Source: Ruminiclostridium sufflavum DSM 19573
GTDB taxonomy: Bacteria > Bacillota > Clostridia > Acetivibrionales > DSM-1351
Direction of reading: 5' to 3'
Assembly (NCBI RefSeq): GCF_003208175.1
Contig: NZ_QKMR01000023.1
Location: 1-64,000, forward strand
DNA length: 64,000 bases
The translations under genes and the position numbers were made by a program. The notes beneath the pieces were generated by a model. It worked only from the letters and a program-made list of their open reading frames with translations, did not search any database and was not told the origin of the DNA. Below, one piece after another: positions 56,294 through 64,000 of the stretch (its first letter is position 1; each line of letters begins with the position of its first letter).

Positions 56294-57781
56294 TTAATAT
56301 TTTGACAGTACGTTTTTATCTATTTTTCCAATATTGTTTCTTGGGAAACCTTCAATATATGTAATACTTCTGGGAACCGAAAAACTTGAAAGCTTGCTTG
56401 ACACAAACCTTATCAGCTCCCTTTCAGTAAGTGTTTTCTCCTGTTTCAATACAACGAAAGCTCTTACAACCTCTCCGTACATCTCATCCTTCTGGCTTAC
56501 AACCGCTGCTTCTGATACATGCGGATGCTGGTTCAGCACTGCCTCAACATCAACCGGTGATACCTTTATTCCTGCCACATTGATGAATTCCGTATTTCTG
56601 CCGCACAAAACAAACTCATCCCTGTCGTTTTTATATGCAAAATCTCCTGTATAAAACCAGCCCTCTCTTAATTTCCTGCCGGTTTCTTCAGGTTTGTTCC
56701 AATAGCCCAGCATTACGTTCGGCCCTTTTACTCTTATTTCTCCAACCTCATTCTGCCCAAGAGGCCTCCCCTCTTCATCTGCAATTTCAACCTTGGCAGC
56801 CTTTGTTGCCGGCTTTCCTACATTACCGGGAGTGATCTCTATTGATTCATCTCTGAAAATTGTTAGTGTGCAGGTTTCTGACAGTCCATATCCTTCGTTT
56901 AAATATATTCCTGTTTTTTCTTGCCACTGCACCGCTGTTATATGGTTTAAAGGCGCTGCCGCAACAAAGGCTGCTTTTAGCATTCTTAGCTGCGGAAGTA
57001 TGGTTTCATATCTTAATAATTGAGAATAATGTGTCGGGACTCCAAAAAGATGTGTTATCCCTTCCGACTCTATAAGCCTTGCAAGCTTCTGCGGCTGAAA
57101 TGACCTCATCATAACAACGCAAGCACCATATTCCATAGCATCAAACAGTATATCAACACATCCGTATGCATGTGAAAAGGGCACAAAGCAGACAAGCCTG
57201 TCCTCCTTAGTAAAGGTATAGCCTATCTCCTTCTGTATCTCAATATGAGCCTTACATCTATATACATTATGCATAACTCCCTTGGGCTTGGAGGTCGAGC
57301 CTGAAGTATACAGAATTATTGATACCTCATCCTCCTTTATATCGTAAGGCTCTGAATTGATTTGCTCTCCGTCAGGAACATCACAAATTGTGTCTATGTC
57401 AGTGTCATGCATTATAGAAATATCCATGCCTAACTCTTCTATATCCTTTTTACTTTTTAAGAATGTAATAAGGCAGACGGCTTCCGAATCCTCTAAATAA
57501 TATTGCAGCTCAAAGGGCTTAAACATCGGATCGACAATACATGAAATAAAACCGCAATATTGGCAGGCAAGATACGCAATTACAGTTTCCGAGCCATTAT
57601 ATAAATGAATGGCAATAGTAGCACCCTTTTTGAAATGCTTATCCATTAAAAATTTTGCAAACTTTTTTACAGCGATTTGCAAGGCCCTGTAGGTGTATCT
57701 TCTTCCATTCTCCGAATCTACTATTACTTCATTGTTTAAAAGCTCAGGCTTTATATTGAATAGGTAATCACAACAATTCAT
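56294..57781 (-). CDS. AMP-forming acyl-CoA/acyl-ACP ligase
   Basis: 495 residues of the ANL superfamily. Phosphate loop YTSGSTSKPKGVMH, GYGLSETC, YTGDFAY, hinge KV region VAGIKVSPVDVE, and a C-terminal catalytic Lys in NNIGKIDKN. It activates a carboxylic acid, probably as starter or finished chain, and hands it to CoA or the discrete ACP encoded two genes upstream. AAGGAG lies before the ATG. It is 57 nt before the synthase gene. Confidence 0.92.
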   Translation of the reverse strand: MNCCDYLFNIKPELLNNEVIVDSENGRRYTYRALQIAVKKFAKFLMDKHFKKGATIAIHLYNGSETVIAYLACQYCGFISCIVDPMFKPFELQYYLEDSEAVCLITFLKSKKDIEELGMDISIMHDTDIDTICDVPDGEQINSEPYDIKEDEVSIILYTSGSTSKPKGVMHNVYRCKAHIEIQKEIGYTFTKEDRLVCFVPFSHAYGCVDILFDAMEYGACVVMMRSFQPQKLARLIESEGITHLFGVPTHYSQLLRYETILPQLRMLKAAFVAAAPLNHITAVQWQEKTGIYLNEGYGLSETCTLTIFRDESIEITPGNVGKPATKAAKVEIADEEGRPLGQNEVGEIRVKGPNVMLGYWNKPEETGRKLREGWFYTGDFAYKNDRDEFVLCGRNTEFINVAGIKVSPVDVEAVLNQHPHVSEAAVVSQKDEMYGEVVRAFVVLKQEKTLTERELIRFVSSKLSSFSVPRSITYIEGFPRNNIGKIDKNVLSKY

Positions 57782-57882
57782 TTTACCGCTCCTTCCTATT
57801 CTTTTAAATATAGTTTTTATTTAAAAAGCTTAATTGACTAAAAATCAATTACAGTTTAAATTTGTTTTTAACCTTAGTTATA

Positions 57883-58923
57883 TTAATATTTGAATATAAC
57901 TCCTCCCCCGCTGGCTCCGGCTCCGTGAGCCATCATTAAAACCGTCATGCCTCTCTTCAGCCTGCCGGAAACAACCAGTTCATTGAAATTCAGGGGACTC
58001 ATTGCTGAAGCTGTATTCCCATGCTTATGAAAAAGGCTTACACTTTTCTCAAGCGGTATGTTAAGCGCTTTCAGCTGACCCTCCCAAAGCTGAGTTGTCT
58101 GATCGGATGTGGCAACGATATCTATATCCTCGATAGACAGCTTCGCGGATTCCAGCAGTCTCTCTACTGTAACCACCGCGGATTCAACAGCATTCTCGTT
58201 AAGAATTCTTCCATTTTCAATTTTCATTCCGAACATATCACTGGATAAGCTTTCTTTAGAATTTAACAACGATAAGCCAAGAGGCATGTATCCGACTTCA
58301 TAATGCGTATTATCTGTCTGAATGTATGAACAAAGAAAATGCTTTTCTTTAGTTACTCCTAAAAGCATTGCTGCTATTCCGTCGCCCATTAAAAATACAG
58401 TACGTGTGTCAATCTTGTTAAAATCATTGGCCAATGCCCAGCTTGTCAAGCCACCGCCAAGTATCAGAATATAATCATCTCCCGAATCTATATACCGCAG
58501 TGCCATATCCATAGCATGTATGAAACCGCTGCAGGCAGCCGTTAAGTCATATGCGGGAATACCCTTTTTTGCATTGAGCTTTTTCAGCATACCAATGGCT
58601 GTTGCAGGTACATTATAATCTCCCAATAATTTTGAATAGATAATACGATCAACCTTTTCAATACTGATATTGGCTCTCTCAAGACACTGATTGGCTGCAT
58701 AAGCCACACAATCAGCAACATCCAGATTTTTGTTTTCCCACCTCCGTTCACTTATACCTATTGAATATCTGACTGCTCTGTCTGTCGCAATTAAGTTATA
58801 CCGCTTAATAATATCATCATTAGTCACAATATTATCAGGCAGATAAGCTCCTGTTGACAGTATTTTAGCGTACCGGGTGATGTTTAAATCACTGACTGGC
58901 GGATATTTTATAATTGTCTTCAT
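57883..58923 (-). CDS. KAS III-like protein A (active-site Cys present, His replaced)
   Basis: 346 residues of the FabH/KAS III thiolase fold. The nucleophile is Cys131 (TAACSGF) and the GN motif is GNTASA with Asn303. The usual HQANxR segment is replaced by SDQTTQ, putting Asp274 where His stands. The enzyme could prime a chain, transfer acyl groups (as CerJ-type KAS III enzymes do) or condense with altered chemistry. AGAGG precedes the ATG. It lies between the ACP and ligase genes and is a paralogue of the KAS III-like gene upstream. Confidence 0.88.
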   Translation of the reverse strand: MKTIIKYPPVSDLNITRYAKILSTGAYLPDNIVTNDDIIKRYNLIATDRAVRYSIGISERRWENKNLDVADCVAYAANQCLERANISIEKVDRIIYSKLLGDYNVPATAIGMLKKLNAKKGIPAYDLTAACSGFIHAMDMALRYIDSGDDYILILGGGLTSWALANDFNKIDTRTVFLMGDGIAAMLLGVTKEKHFLCSYIQTDNTHYEVGYMPLGLSLLNSKESLSSDMFGMKIENGRILNENAVESAVVTVERLLESAKLSIEDIDIVATSDQTTQLWEGQLKALNIPLEKSVSLFHKHGNTASAMSPLNFNELVVSGRLKRGMTVLMMAHGAGASGGGVIFKY

Positions 58924-58953
58924 ATTTTACAGCCTCTTTACTAGTTATTGAGA

Positions 58954-59199
58954 TTACGCGATATTAATCTGACGGTATATTTTTTCTGCCATATTTTTAA
59001 CAACTAAAAGCTCATTATCTGCTTCTACAATCGGAACTGAAAAACATTCTGAAATTCGAAAGCTCATCTCAACAATAGCAATAGAATCTGCTCCTAAATC
59101 ATCAATCAAATGCGTTTCAGGAGTAACCTCGTCCTCCTCCAGACGAAAATACTCCACAAGTATTTCCTTCATTTTTCTGTAAATCTCATCTTGCGTCAT
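58954..59199 (-). CDS. Discrete acyl carrier protein
   Basis: 81 residues, acidic, with the canonical phosphopantetheine site Ser39 in DDLGADSIAIVEMS. GGGGGAAG precedes the ATG. It sits between the two KAS III-like genes, so it probably carries their substrate or product. It is the only carrier in the cluster with a conventional Ser. Confidence 0.95.
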   Translation of the reverse strand: MTQDEIYRKMKEILVEYFRLEEDEVTPETHLIDDLGADSIAIVEMSFRISECFSVPIVEADNELLVVKNMAEKIYRQINIA

Positions 59200-59269
59200 A
59201 ACTGCTTCCCCCTATATTATATTTAACCCTTCCCAAACTTCTATATGTTATATGTTCACAACCCCTCTT

Positions 59270-60313
59270 TTACGCTCTGTAAATCATACCACCCCCACTG
59301 AAGCCCTCTCCATGAGAGAGCATTAGAATATTCATTCCACTCTCAATACGCCCGGTACTATATGCTTCATCTAAAAGTAATGGAAGCATCGCAGACATGG
59401 TATTTCCATACTCATGTATCAATGAAATGCTTTTTTCCTGACTTACGCCCAAAGCATCCAAGGTTACCTCCCAAATAGCCTTATTATTTTCTGTGGCAAG
59501 GACAAGATCGATATCACTCATTTTAAGATTACTTTCCTCAAGAAGGCAATCTCTTACTGTAATGGCCGCCGTTCTATAGAAATCCTCCGCAAGCTTCCAA
59601 TTATCCATTCGATAATAGTCATAGAATAATGAAAAATCCCCCTTTTCAAAAGATTCCTTTGTAAACTCAGGCTTAAGCTTCTGTGTAGTGGCAATTTCAT
59701 AGTAATTATAATTAGTAAAAAAATAACCCGCCAAAAAATGAGGCTCCTCAGATGGTGCCAACAAAACTGAAGCTGCCCCATCCCCGAATAGAAACGCAAC
59801 TCTTGGGTCAGTCTTGCTGATCAGCCGATTGCATACTCCGCCGGAAGATATCAGCACATAATCATCTCCACTGTTAATATAACGAGTCCCAAGGTCAAGA
59901 GCCTGCAAAAAAGAATTTATGCCTCCGTCAATATCAAACGACTGTGTCGCATATGTACTTCCTATTTTTCTTTGTATCATGCTGGCTGTCATCGGCAAAA
60001 GGTTGTCCCCGAAAAACTTGGTAGCAATTATTCGTGATAAAGCATCCGCATTGATGCCGGCTTTGTCTATACAGCTCTGAGCAGCGTGAGCCAATATATC
60101 CGAATCGACAGCATCAGCCTCCGCAATTCTCCGCTTATAAACACCAATAGACTTGCGAATTACACTGTCTTTTACGGCCAGCTTATTATCTCTTATAATA
60201 TCTTCATTTGTTACAGCTTTTTCCGGCAAATATGCAGCAACAGATATAACTTTGCTGAATTTTCTGAAATACTTTTTTTTATTAGTTGGAAAAACGAAGT
60301 TATTTTGTCTCAT
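59270..60313 (-). CDS. KAS III-like protein B (active-site Cys missing)
   Basis: 347 residues, clearly paralogous to protein A (VISVAAYLPEKAVTNEDII, YINSGDDYVLISSGG). The Cys position is Ile132 (DIDGGINSF), and the HQAN segment is ENNKAI, so it is probably not catalytic; GNTMSA is retained. It may be a chain-length-factor-like partner of protein A. The start MRQNNFV is preferred because GGAGG lies 4 nt upstream; an ATG six codons earlier lacks a site. First gene of the polyketide operon. Confidence 0.85.
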   Translation of the reverse strand: MRQNNFVFPTNKKKYFRKFSKVISVAAYLPEKAVTNEDIIRDNKLAVKDSVIRKSIGVYKRRIAEADAVDSDILAHAAQSCIDKAGINADALSRIIATKFFGDNLLPMTASMIQRKIGSTYATQSFDIDGGINSFLQALDLGTRYINSGDDYVLISSGGVCNRLISKTDPRVAFLFGDGAASVLLAPSEEPHFLAGYFFTNYNYYEIATTQKLKPEFTKESFEKGDFSLFYDYYRMDNWKLAEDFYRTAAITVRDCLLEESNLKMSDIDLVLATENNKAIWEVTLDALGVSQEKSISLIHEYGNTMSAMLPLLLDEAYSTGRIESGMNILMLSHGEGFSGGGMIYRA

Positions 60314-60462
60314 AGCGCCTCCAATATTCATATTATAACTGCATATTTACGACTCTAATTTAACAATAAATATCTTAATTATCCTATTTTAACATATTAT
60401 ATAACATAATGCATTACTGTATTTATCTTATATTAAAACTTTTTATTACTATTGAATATAAT

Positions 60463-60490
60463 TTTATACTAAAGTATTATTTTTTGTCAT
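60463..60490 (-). promoter_or_regulatory. Candidate promoter of the polyketide operon
   Basis: Minus strand ATGACA (60485-60490), 16-nt spacer, TATAAA (60463-60468). The leader would be about 145 nt and extremely AT-rich. A TATAAT at 60332-60337 lacks a good -35. Confidence 0.4.
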
Positions 60491-60864
60491 CAGCTTACAT
60501 ACAGGCATGTGAAAAATCAAAAAAATTCATCAATTTTTTGATGATATATGAGTAGAAAGGATATGAATTTTGCAGGTTTATTTTACTTTATTTTACATTA
60601 TATTCCATGAAATAATGAAATTTATAAGACATATGGCATTTAGCTATATGTTTACATAAAATATTAAGCTATACTTTTTGTATAGCCTTATTATGTATAT
60701 CACTTATTAGCTGTGTCTGCAAAAATTTTATTAATTTTATTTTTTTCTGAGGAAATTAAAGAGGCTTAACTGATAGTTTTCCTTTTAGGTATTTATATTT
60801 ATTATAAATACGGCATCCTTAATTGCGAGATACCTGATAATCAAATTATACTCAGAAGGCACAG
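60491..60864. other. AT-rich intergenic region upstream of the polyketide operon
   Basis: No coding region. Two hairpins: ATCAAAAAAATT / AATTTTTTGAT (60516-60542), followed on the minus strand by T-rich sequence, and GCTATAC/GTATAGC (60668-60686). Either could end the nucleotide-sugar operon. The extreme AT content also suits silencing or regulation of a secondary-metabolite operon. Confidence 0.45.
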
Positions 60865-61731
60865 CTAGCTTGTATAATGCGGATAAAAAGACGAATGCTT
60901 TAAAATCCACTCTCTCATTTCTGATATCATAGCATTATATCCGAGAACTTTATAATCAAAATCACGACGTGTATTAATCAGGCTTTTATCCAAAAGCTCA
61001 TTGTTATATTTATTTATATGGACATCCTTTTTATTAAAAATATTTTTGAAAAGTGAAAGCAGCTCATATTTATTAATACTTTTATCTGAAACCAAGTGAT
61101 ACAGACCGGATATATCTTTCAGCACCGCTTTTTCTACGGCCTTTGCCAGCTCAATTGTTGTAACACCTGTCCAGATTGCATTTACATAACCATTTATTTC
61201 CCCCTTGGCCTTCATAAACCAATTAAAGAGACCTATCCCGTCATAGTTTATATCCGGACCTATTATTGAGGTTCTAAAGGTTAAGTTGCGGCCTTCTCCG
61301 ATTTCCCCCAAGGCCTTTGTCCTGTCATAATATGTGTCGCCGTCTTTAAAGGACTTTTCAGTATAAGAGCCTGTTTTCCCTGAGAACACGCAATCAGTAC
61401 TTAAATGAATAATTTTCGTTTGAGTATTTCTATACTTACTCTCTAAAAAATGCGGCAGATAGGAATTTATAAGAATTGCCCTGTCTATGCAAGCAGCTGC
61501 ATATTGATTTAAAAGTCCGATACAATTTATTATGACATCAAAGCCTGTTTTATCAAGGAATTGTTCAAGTACGGCAAAATCAGTTACATCCAGCAGAATT
61601 GATTTCTCATTCAGCTTTTTCTTATGTGCAAGATTAAATACATCATAGGCTCCAATTTCCTCAAGGTACGAAGTCATAACGTGTCCTGCCATTCCTGCCG
61701 AGCCCATAACCAATATTTTATTCCTGCCCAT
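60865..61731 (-). CDS. RmlD-like nucleotide-sugar 4-keto reductase
   Basis: 288 residues of the extended SDR family. GSAGMAGHVMTSYL is the cofactor motif, and STDCVFSG with YYDRTKALGE supplies the Ser/Tyr-x-x-x-Lys active site. It lacks the C-terminal cupin of CapF/FnlB, so it looks more like WbvR, which makes the L-rhamno product en route to UDP-L-QuiNAc. It starts 3 nt after the 2-epimerase gene. Assignment to QuiNAc rather than FucNAc is inference. Confidence 0.8.
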   Translation of the reverse strand: MGRNKILVMGSAGMAGHVMTSYLEEIGAYDVFNLAHKKKLNEKSILLDVTDFAVLEQFLDKTGFDVIINCIGLLNQYAAACIDRAILINSYLPHFLESKYRNTQTKIIHLSTDCVFSGKTGSYTEKSFKDGDTYYDRTKALGEIGEGRNLTFRTSIIGPDINYDGIGLFNWFMKAKGEINGYVNAIWTGVTTIELAKAVEKAVLKDISGLYHLVSDKSINKYELLSLFKNIFNKKDVHINKYNNELLDKSLINTRRDFDYKVLGYNAMISEMREWILKHSSFYPHYTS

Positions 61732-61734
61732 TAG

Positions 61735-62931
61735 CTATTCCATCTCCCTCCATACTGTCCGTCTGATATAATCCGTATAGCTCATGATTATCCGTACAAC
61801 CTTGTCGGATACGTTGGAAGCATTGTAATCACATACATAAGAGTTGTTAGATATAAGTGCTTCCTCTTCTCCGGGAATTATATTTTCACCTGATGCCATA
61901 TCCCTGTTTATATCCTGTGCTTCCCTTCTGTCAGAATCCGCCGCAATATCAACAGACTGTAATACCCTATCTGCTCTAAGTCCTGACATGATAAGCACAC
62001 CCTCATCCATCCCTTCCGGTCTTTCATGAGCATTTCTTATTGTAACGGCAGGAAAGGAAAGTAAGGCAGCTTCTTCTGTGACAGTTCCGCTGTCCGATAT
62101 AACACAAAAGGCATTTTTTTGAAGCTTTATATAATCAAAAAATCCCACTGGCTTTATCCATTCGATTTTTGAGCTTAAAAGGGCCTTATCAAGAGTTTTT
62201 ACTTTTTTCATGGTTCGCGGATGTGTTGATACAATAATTCTTTTTTTATATTTATCTGCAATGGAATTTAATGTTTCAATTAAAGCCTTGAAATTCTTTT
62301 CCGAATCAACATTTTCTTCTCTGTGCGAGCTTACCACAAAATAATTTTTTGGCTTCAGCTTTAGTTTTTCTAATATATCAGCTTTATTAATATCATTTTT
62401 ATAAAAGTCAAATACTTCTTTCATTGACGACCCGGTTTTTATTATGGTTTCCCCTTTAATCCCTTCTTGAAGCAGATATCTCCTTGCATGCTCCGATATA
62501 GGCATATTTATATCGCTTAAGTGATCCACCATTTTGCGGTTTATTTCTTCGGGCACTCTCTGGTCAAAGCAACGGTTTCCGGCTTCCATATGAAATATGG
62601 GTATTTTTTTACGTTTAGCGGCAATTACAGACAGGCAGCTGTTAGTATCTCCATAAATCAATACTGCATCAGGCCTTTCCTTTTCCAGAACCTCGTCAGC
62701 CTTGACGAGTACATTTGCAATTGTCTCCACAGAGGTCTTTCCCGCACTGTTCAAATAATACCGAGGCCTTTTTATTCTCATTTGCTCGAAGAAAATATCG
62801 TTCAATTCATAGTCAAAATTCTGCCCTGTATGTACAAGGATATGTTCCGTACATTTGTCAAGCTTATCAATAACTCTGCTTAATTTAATAATTTCAGGCC
62901 TTGTTCCTACTATGGTCATTACCTTGAGCAT
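61735..62931 (-). CDS. UDP-N-acetylglucosamine 2-epimerase family protein (FnlC/WbvD type)
   Basis: 398 residues of the WecB fold. VGTRPEIIKLSRVID, HTGQNFDYELNDIFF, YGDTNSCLS, HMEAGNRCFDQRVPEEINR and SDSGTVTEEAALL are the family motifs. In L-FucNAc/L-QuiNAc pathways this enzyme inverts C-2 of the UDP-6-deoxy-hexosamine. A hydrophilic tail of about 50 residues (DRREAQDINRDMAS) looks less conserved. GGGAG lies before the ATG; 3 nt follow the upstream stop. Confidence 0.88.
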   Translation of the reverse strand: MLKVMTIVGTRPEIIKLSRVIDKLDKCTEHILVHTGQNFDYELNDIFFEQMRIKRPRYYLNSAGKTSVETIANVLVKADEVLEKERPDAVLIYGDTNSCLSVIAAKRKKIPIFHMEAGNRCFDQRVPEEINRKMVDHLSDINMPISEHARRYLLQEGIKGETIIKTGSSMKEVFDFYKNDINKADILEKLKLKPKNYFVVSSHREENVDSEKNFKALIETLNSIADKYKKRIIVSTHPRTMKKVKTLDKALLSSKIEWIKPVGFFDYIKLQKNAFCVISDSGTVTEEAALLSFPAVTIRNAHERPEGMDEGVLIMSGLRADRVLQSVDIAADSDRREAQDINRDMASGENIIPGEEEALISNNSYVCDYNASNVSDKVVRIIMSYTDYIRRTVWREME

Positions 62932-62934
62932 ATG

Positions 62935-63957
62935 CTAAACTCCCTGCATCAATTTTAATTGTTTTTGTACACAATCCAAACTCAGAAGTAATTTTTTCAG
63001 CTCCTCATAGGTTAATCTTTTGGTAACATGGGAATTGTAATCCTTGAATTCGGAAGAAATGCTTTTCCCGCAGCTTATATACTTGTCATAATTCAAATCC
63101 CTGTTATCAGCCGGAATTCTGAAATAATCTCCCAAGTCCTCGGCTATTGACATTTCCTCTCGTGTTAATAATGTCTCGTATAGCTTTTCACCATGACGGG
63201 TACCTATTACCTTTATTTCATTACCGGCACTGAATATGTCCTTCAAGGCATTTGCCAGCTCCAGTATTGTGGCGGCAGGCGCTTTTTGGATGAATAAATC
63301 TCCCTGTTTTGCATTGCAAAAGGCATAAAGCACCAAATCAATTGCATTTTCCAAGGACATCATAAATCTTGTCATATAAGGATCTGTTACGGTGATGGGC
63401 GCCCCTTCCGTTATCTGCTGGATGAACAGCGGTATAACAGAGCCTCTTGAAGCCATTACATTGCCATATCTGGTTCCGCATAATACTGTTTCCTCTTCAC
63501 TTACATTTCTCGAAGTTGCCACCATTATCTTTTCCAGCATGGCTTTTGACATTCCCATTGCATTGATGGGATAAACAGCTTTATCGGTACTTAATACAAC
63601 AACTCTTTTCACGTTATTTTCAATTGCCGCATTCAAAAGATTCTCGGTGCCTATTATATTTGTCCTGACTGCCTCCATCGGGTAAAACTCGCAGGAAGGC
63701 ACCTGCTTCAAGGCTGCCGCATGAAAAACATAGTCAACTCCCAGCAAGGATTTGTATAAAGAGTTATACTCCCTGACATCTCCGATATAAAACTTAACCT
63801 TATCGCTATTGAGTATGCGGCGCATCTCATCTTGTTTTTTCTCATCCCTGCTGAAAATGCGGATTTCCTTTATATCTGTATTAATAAACCTATTTAGGAC
63901 GGCATTGCCGAAGGAACCTGTACCCCCAGTGATAAGTAATGTCTTTCCGGTAAACAT
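62935..63957 (-). CDS. fnlA: UDP-GlcNAc 4,6-dehydratase/5-epimerase (FnlA/CapE/WbjB type)
   Basis: 340 residues. Rossmann motif ITGGTGSFGNAVLNRF. STDKAVYPINAMGMSKAM has Met in place of the usual SDR Tyr before SK, characteristic of the FnlA/CapE group. It starts the branch from UDP-GlcNAc to 2-acetamido-2,6-dideoxy-L-hexoses for surface polysaccharides. GGAGG lies 3 nt before the ATG, rather close. The operon may continue upstream beyond the window. Confidence 0.9.
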   Translation of the reverse strand: MFTGKTLLITGGTGSFGNAVLNRFINTDIKEIRIFSRDEKKQDEMRRILNSDKVKFYIGDVREYNSLYKSLLGVDYVFHAAALKQVPSCEFYPMEAVRTNIIGTENLLNAAIENNVKRVVVLSTDKAVYPINAMGMSKAMLEKIMVATSRNVSEEETVLCGTRYGNVMASRGSVIPLFIQQITEGAPITVTDPYMTRFMMSLENAIDLVLYAFCNAKQGDLFIQKAPAATILELANALKDIFSAGNEIKVIGTRHGEKLYETLLTREEMSIAEDLGDYFRIPADNRDLNYDKYISCGKSISSEFKDYNSHVTKRLTYEELKKLLLSLDCVQKQLKLMQGV

Positions 63958-64000
63958 ATGCCTCCAATCCCGCTGTGATACAGCGATTCAAATAACGTAA

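Overview
The window comes from a low-GC, spore-forming Firmicute. It carries SPOCS/CotE-like spore-coat genes, a T-box leader, AGGAGG-type ribosome binding sites throughout, ROK and LacI sugar regulators and sugar ABC transport. A saccharolytic member of the Clostridia is the best guess; the genus is inference. Most genes are on the minus strand.

Left end (1-5.9 kb): the window opens in the leader and strong promoter of an rRNA operon whose 16S gene lies just outside. Next come a 2-hydroxyacid dehydrogenase, a zinc-ribbon membrane protein and a condensation-type acyltransferase in one operon, then two probable spore-coat proteins. 5.9-10.3 kb: xylB-xylR-xylA with a sigma-A promoter overlapped by a perfect palindromic operator. 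10.5-13.5 kb: a small membrane protein, an OmpR/HK two-component pair and a small unknown protein. 13.7-20.8 kb: branched-chain amino acid operon ilvB-ilvN-ilvC-leuA-(terminator)-cimA behind a T-box that probably senses leucine tRNA (CUC specifier). 21-27.7 kb: a thioredoxin-like protein lacking the second active-site Cys, tadA, and a pantothenate/CoA block (panD, panC, panB, a DUF2520 reductase-like gene, coaX and divergent coaBC). 28.2-30.4 kb: a plus-strand pair of an unknown C39/BtrH-like protein and a GT2 glycosyltransferase that appears to begin with ACG. 30.6-41.1 kb: a nine-gene LacI-controlled catabolic operon with a sugar ABC importer, three related FAD oxidoreductases, a zinc alcohol dehydrogenase and a PfkB kinase; its substrate is unknown.

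41.9-60.3 kb holds the most interesting system, a polyketide/fatty-acid-like operon. It encodes two KAS III-like proteins with complementary active-site losses, a discrete ACP, an acyl-AMP ligase, a 2843-residue megasynthase (KS-AT-KS-four ACP-like domains-KR-DH), an Sfp-type phosphopantetheinyl transferase, an alpha/beta hydrolase and an ABC-2 exporter. The first three internal ACP domains carry Thr, and the fourth Lys, where Ser is normally phosphopantetheinylated. A stand-alone small RNA with its own promoter and terminator lies on the opposite strand inside this operon. 60.9-64 kb: three genes of a UDP-L-FucNAc/L-QuiNAc-type nucleotide-sugar pathway.

A degenerate interspersed repeat of about 80-130 bp occurs at least six times in intergenic spacers on both strands, including two spacers in or next to the polyketide operon. 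No tRNA, CRISPR array, transposase or phage gene was seen.
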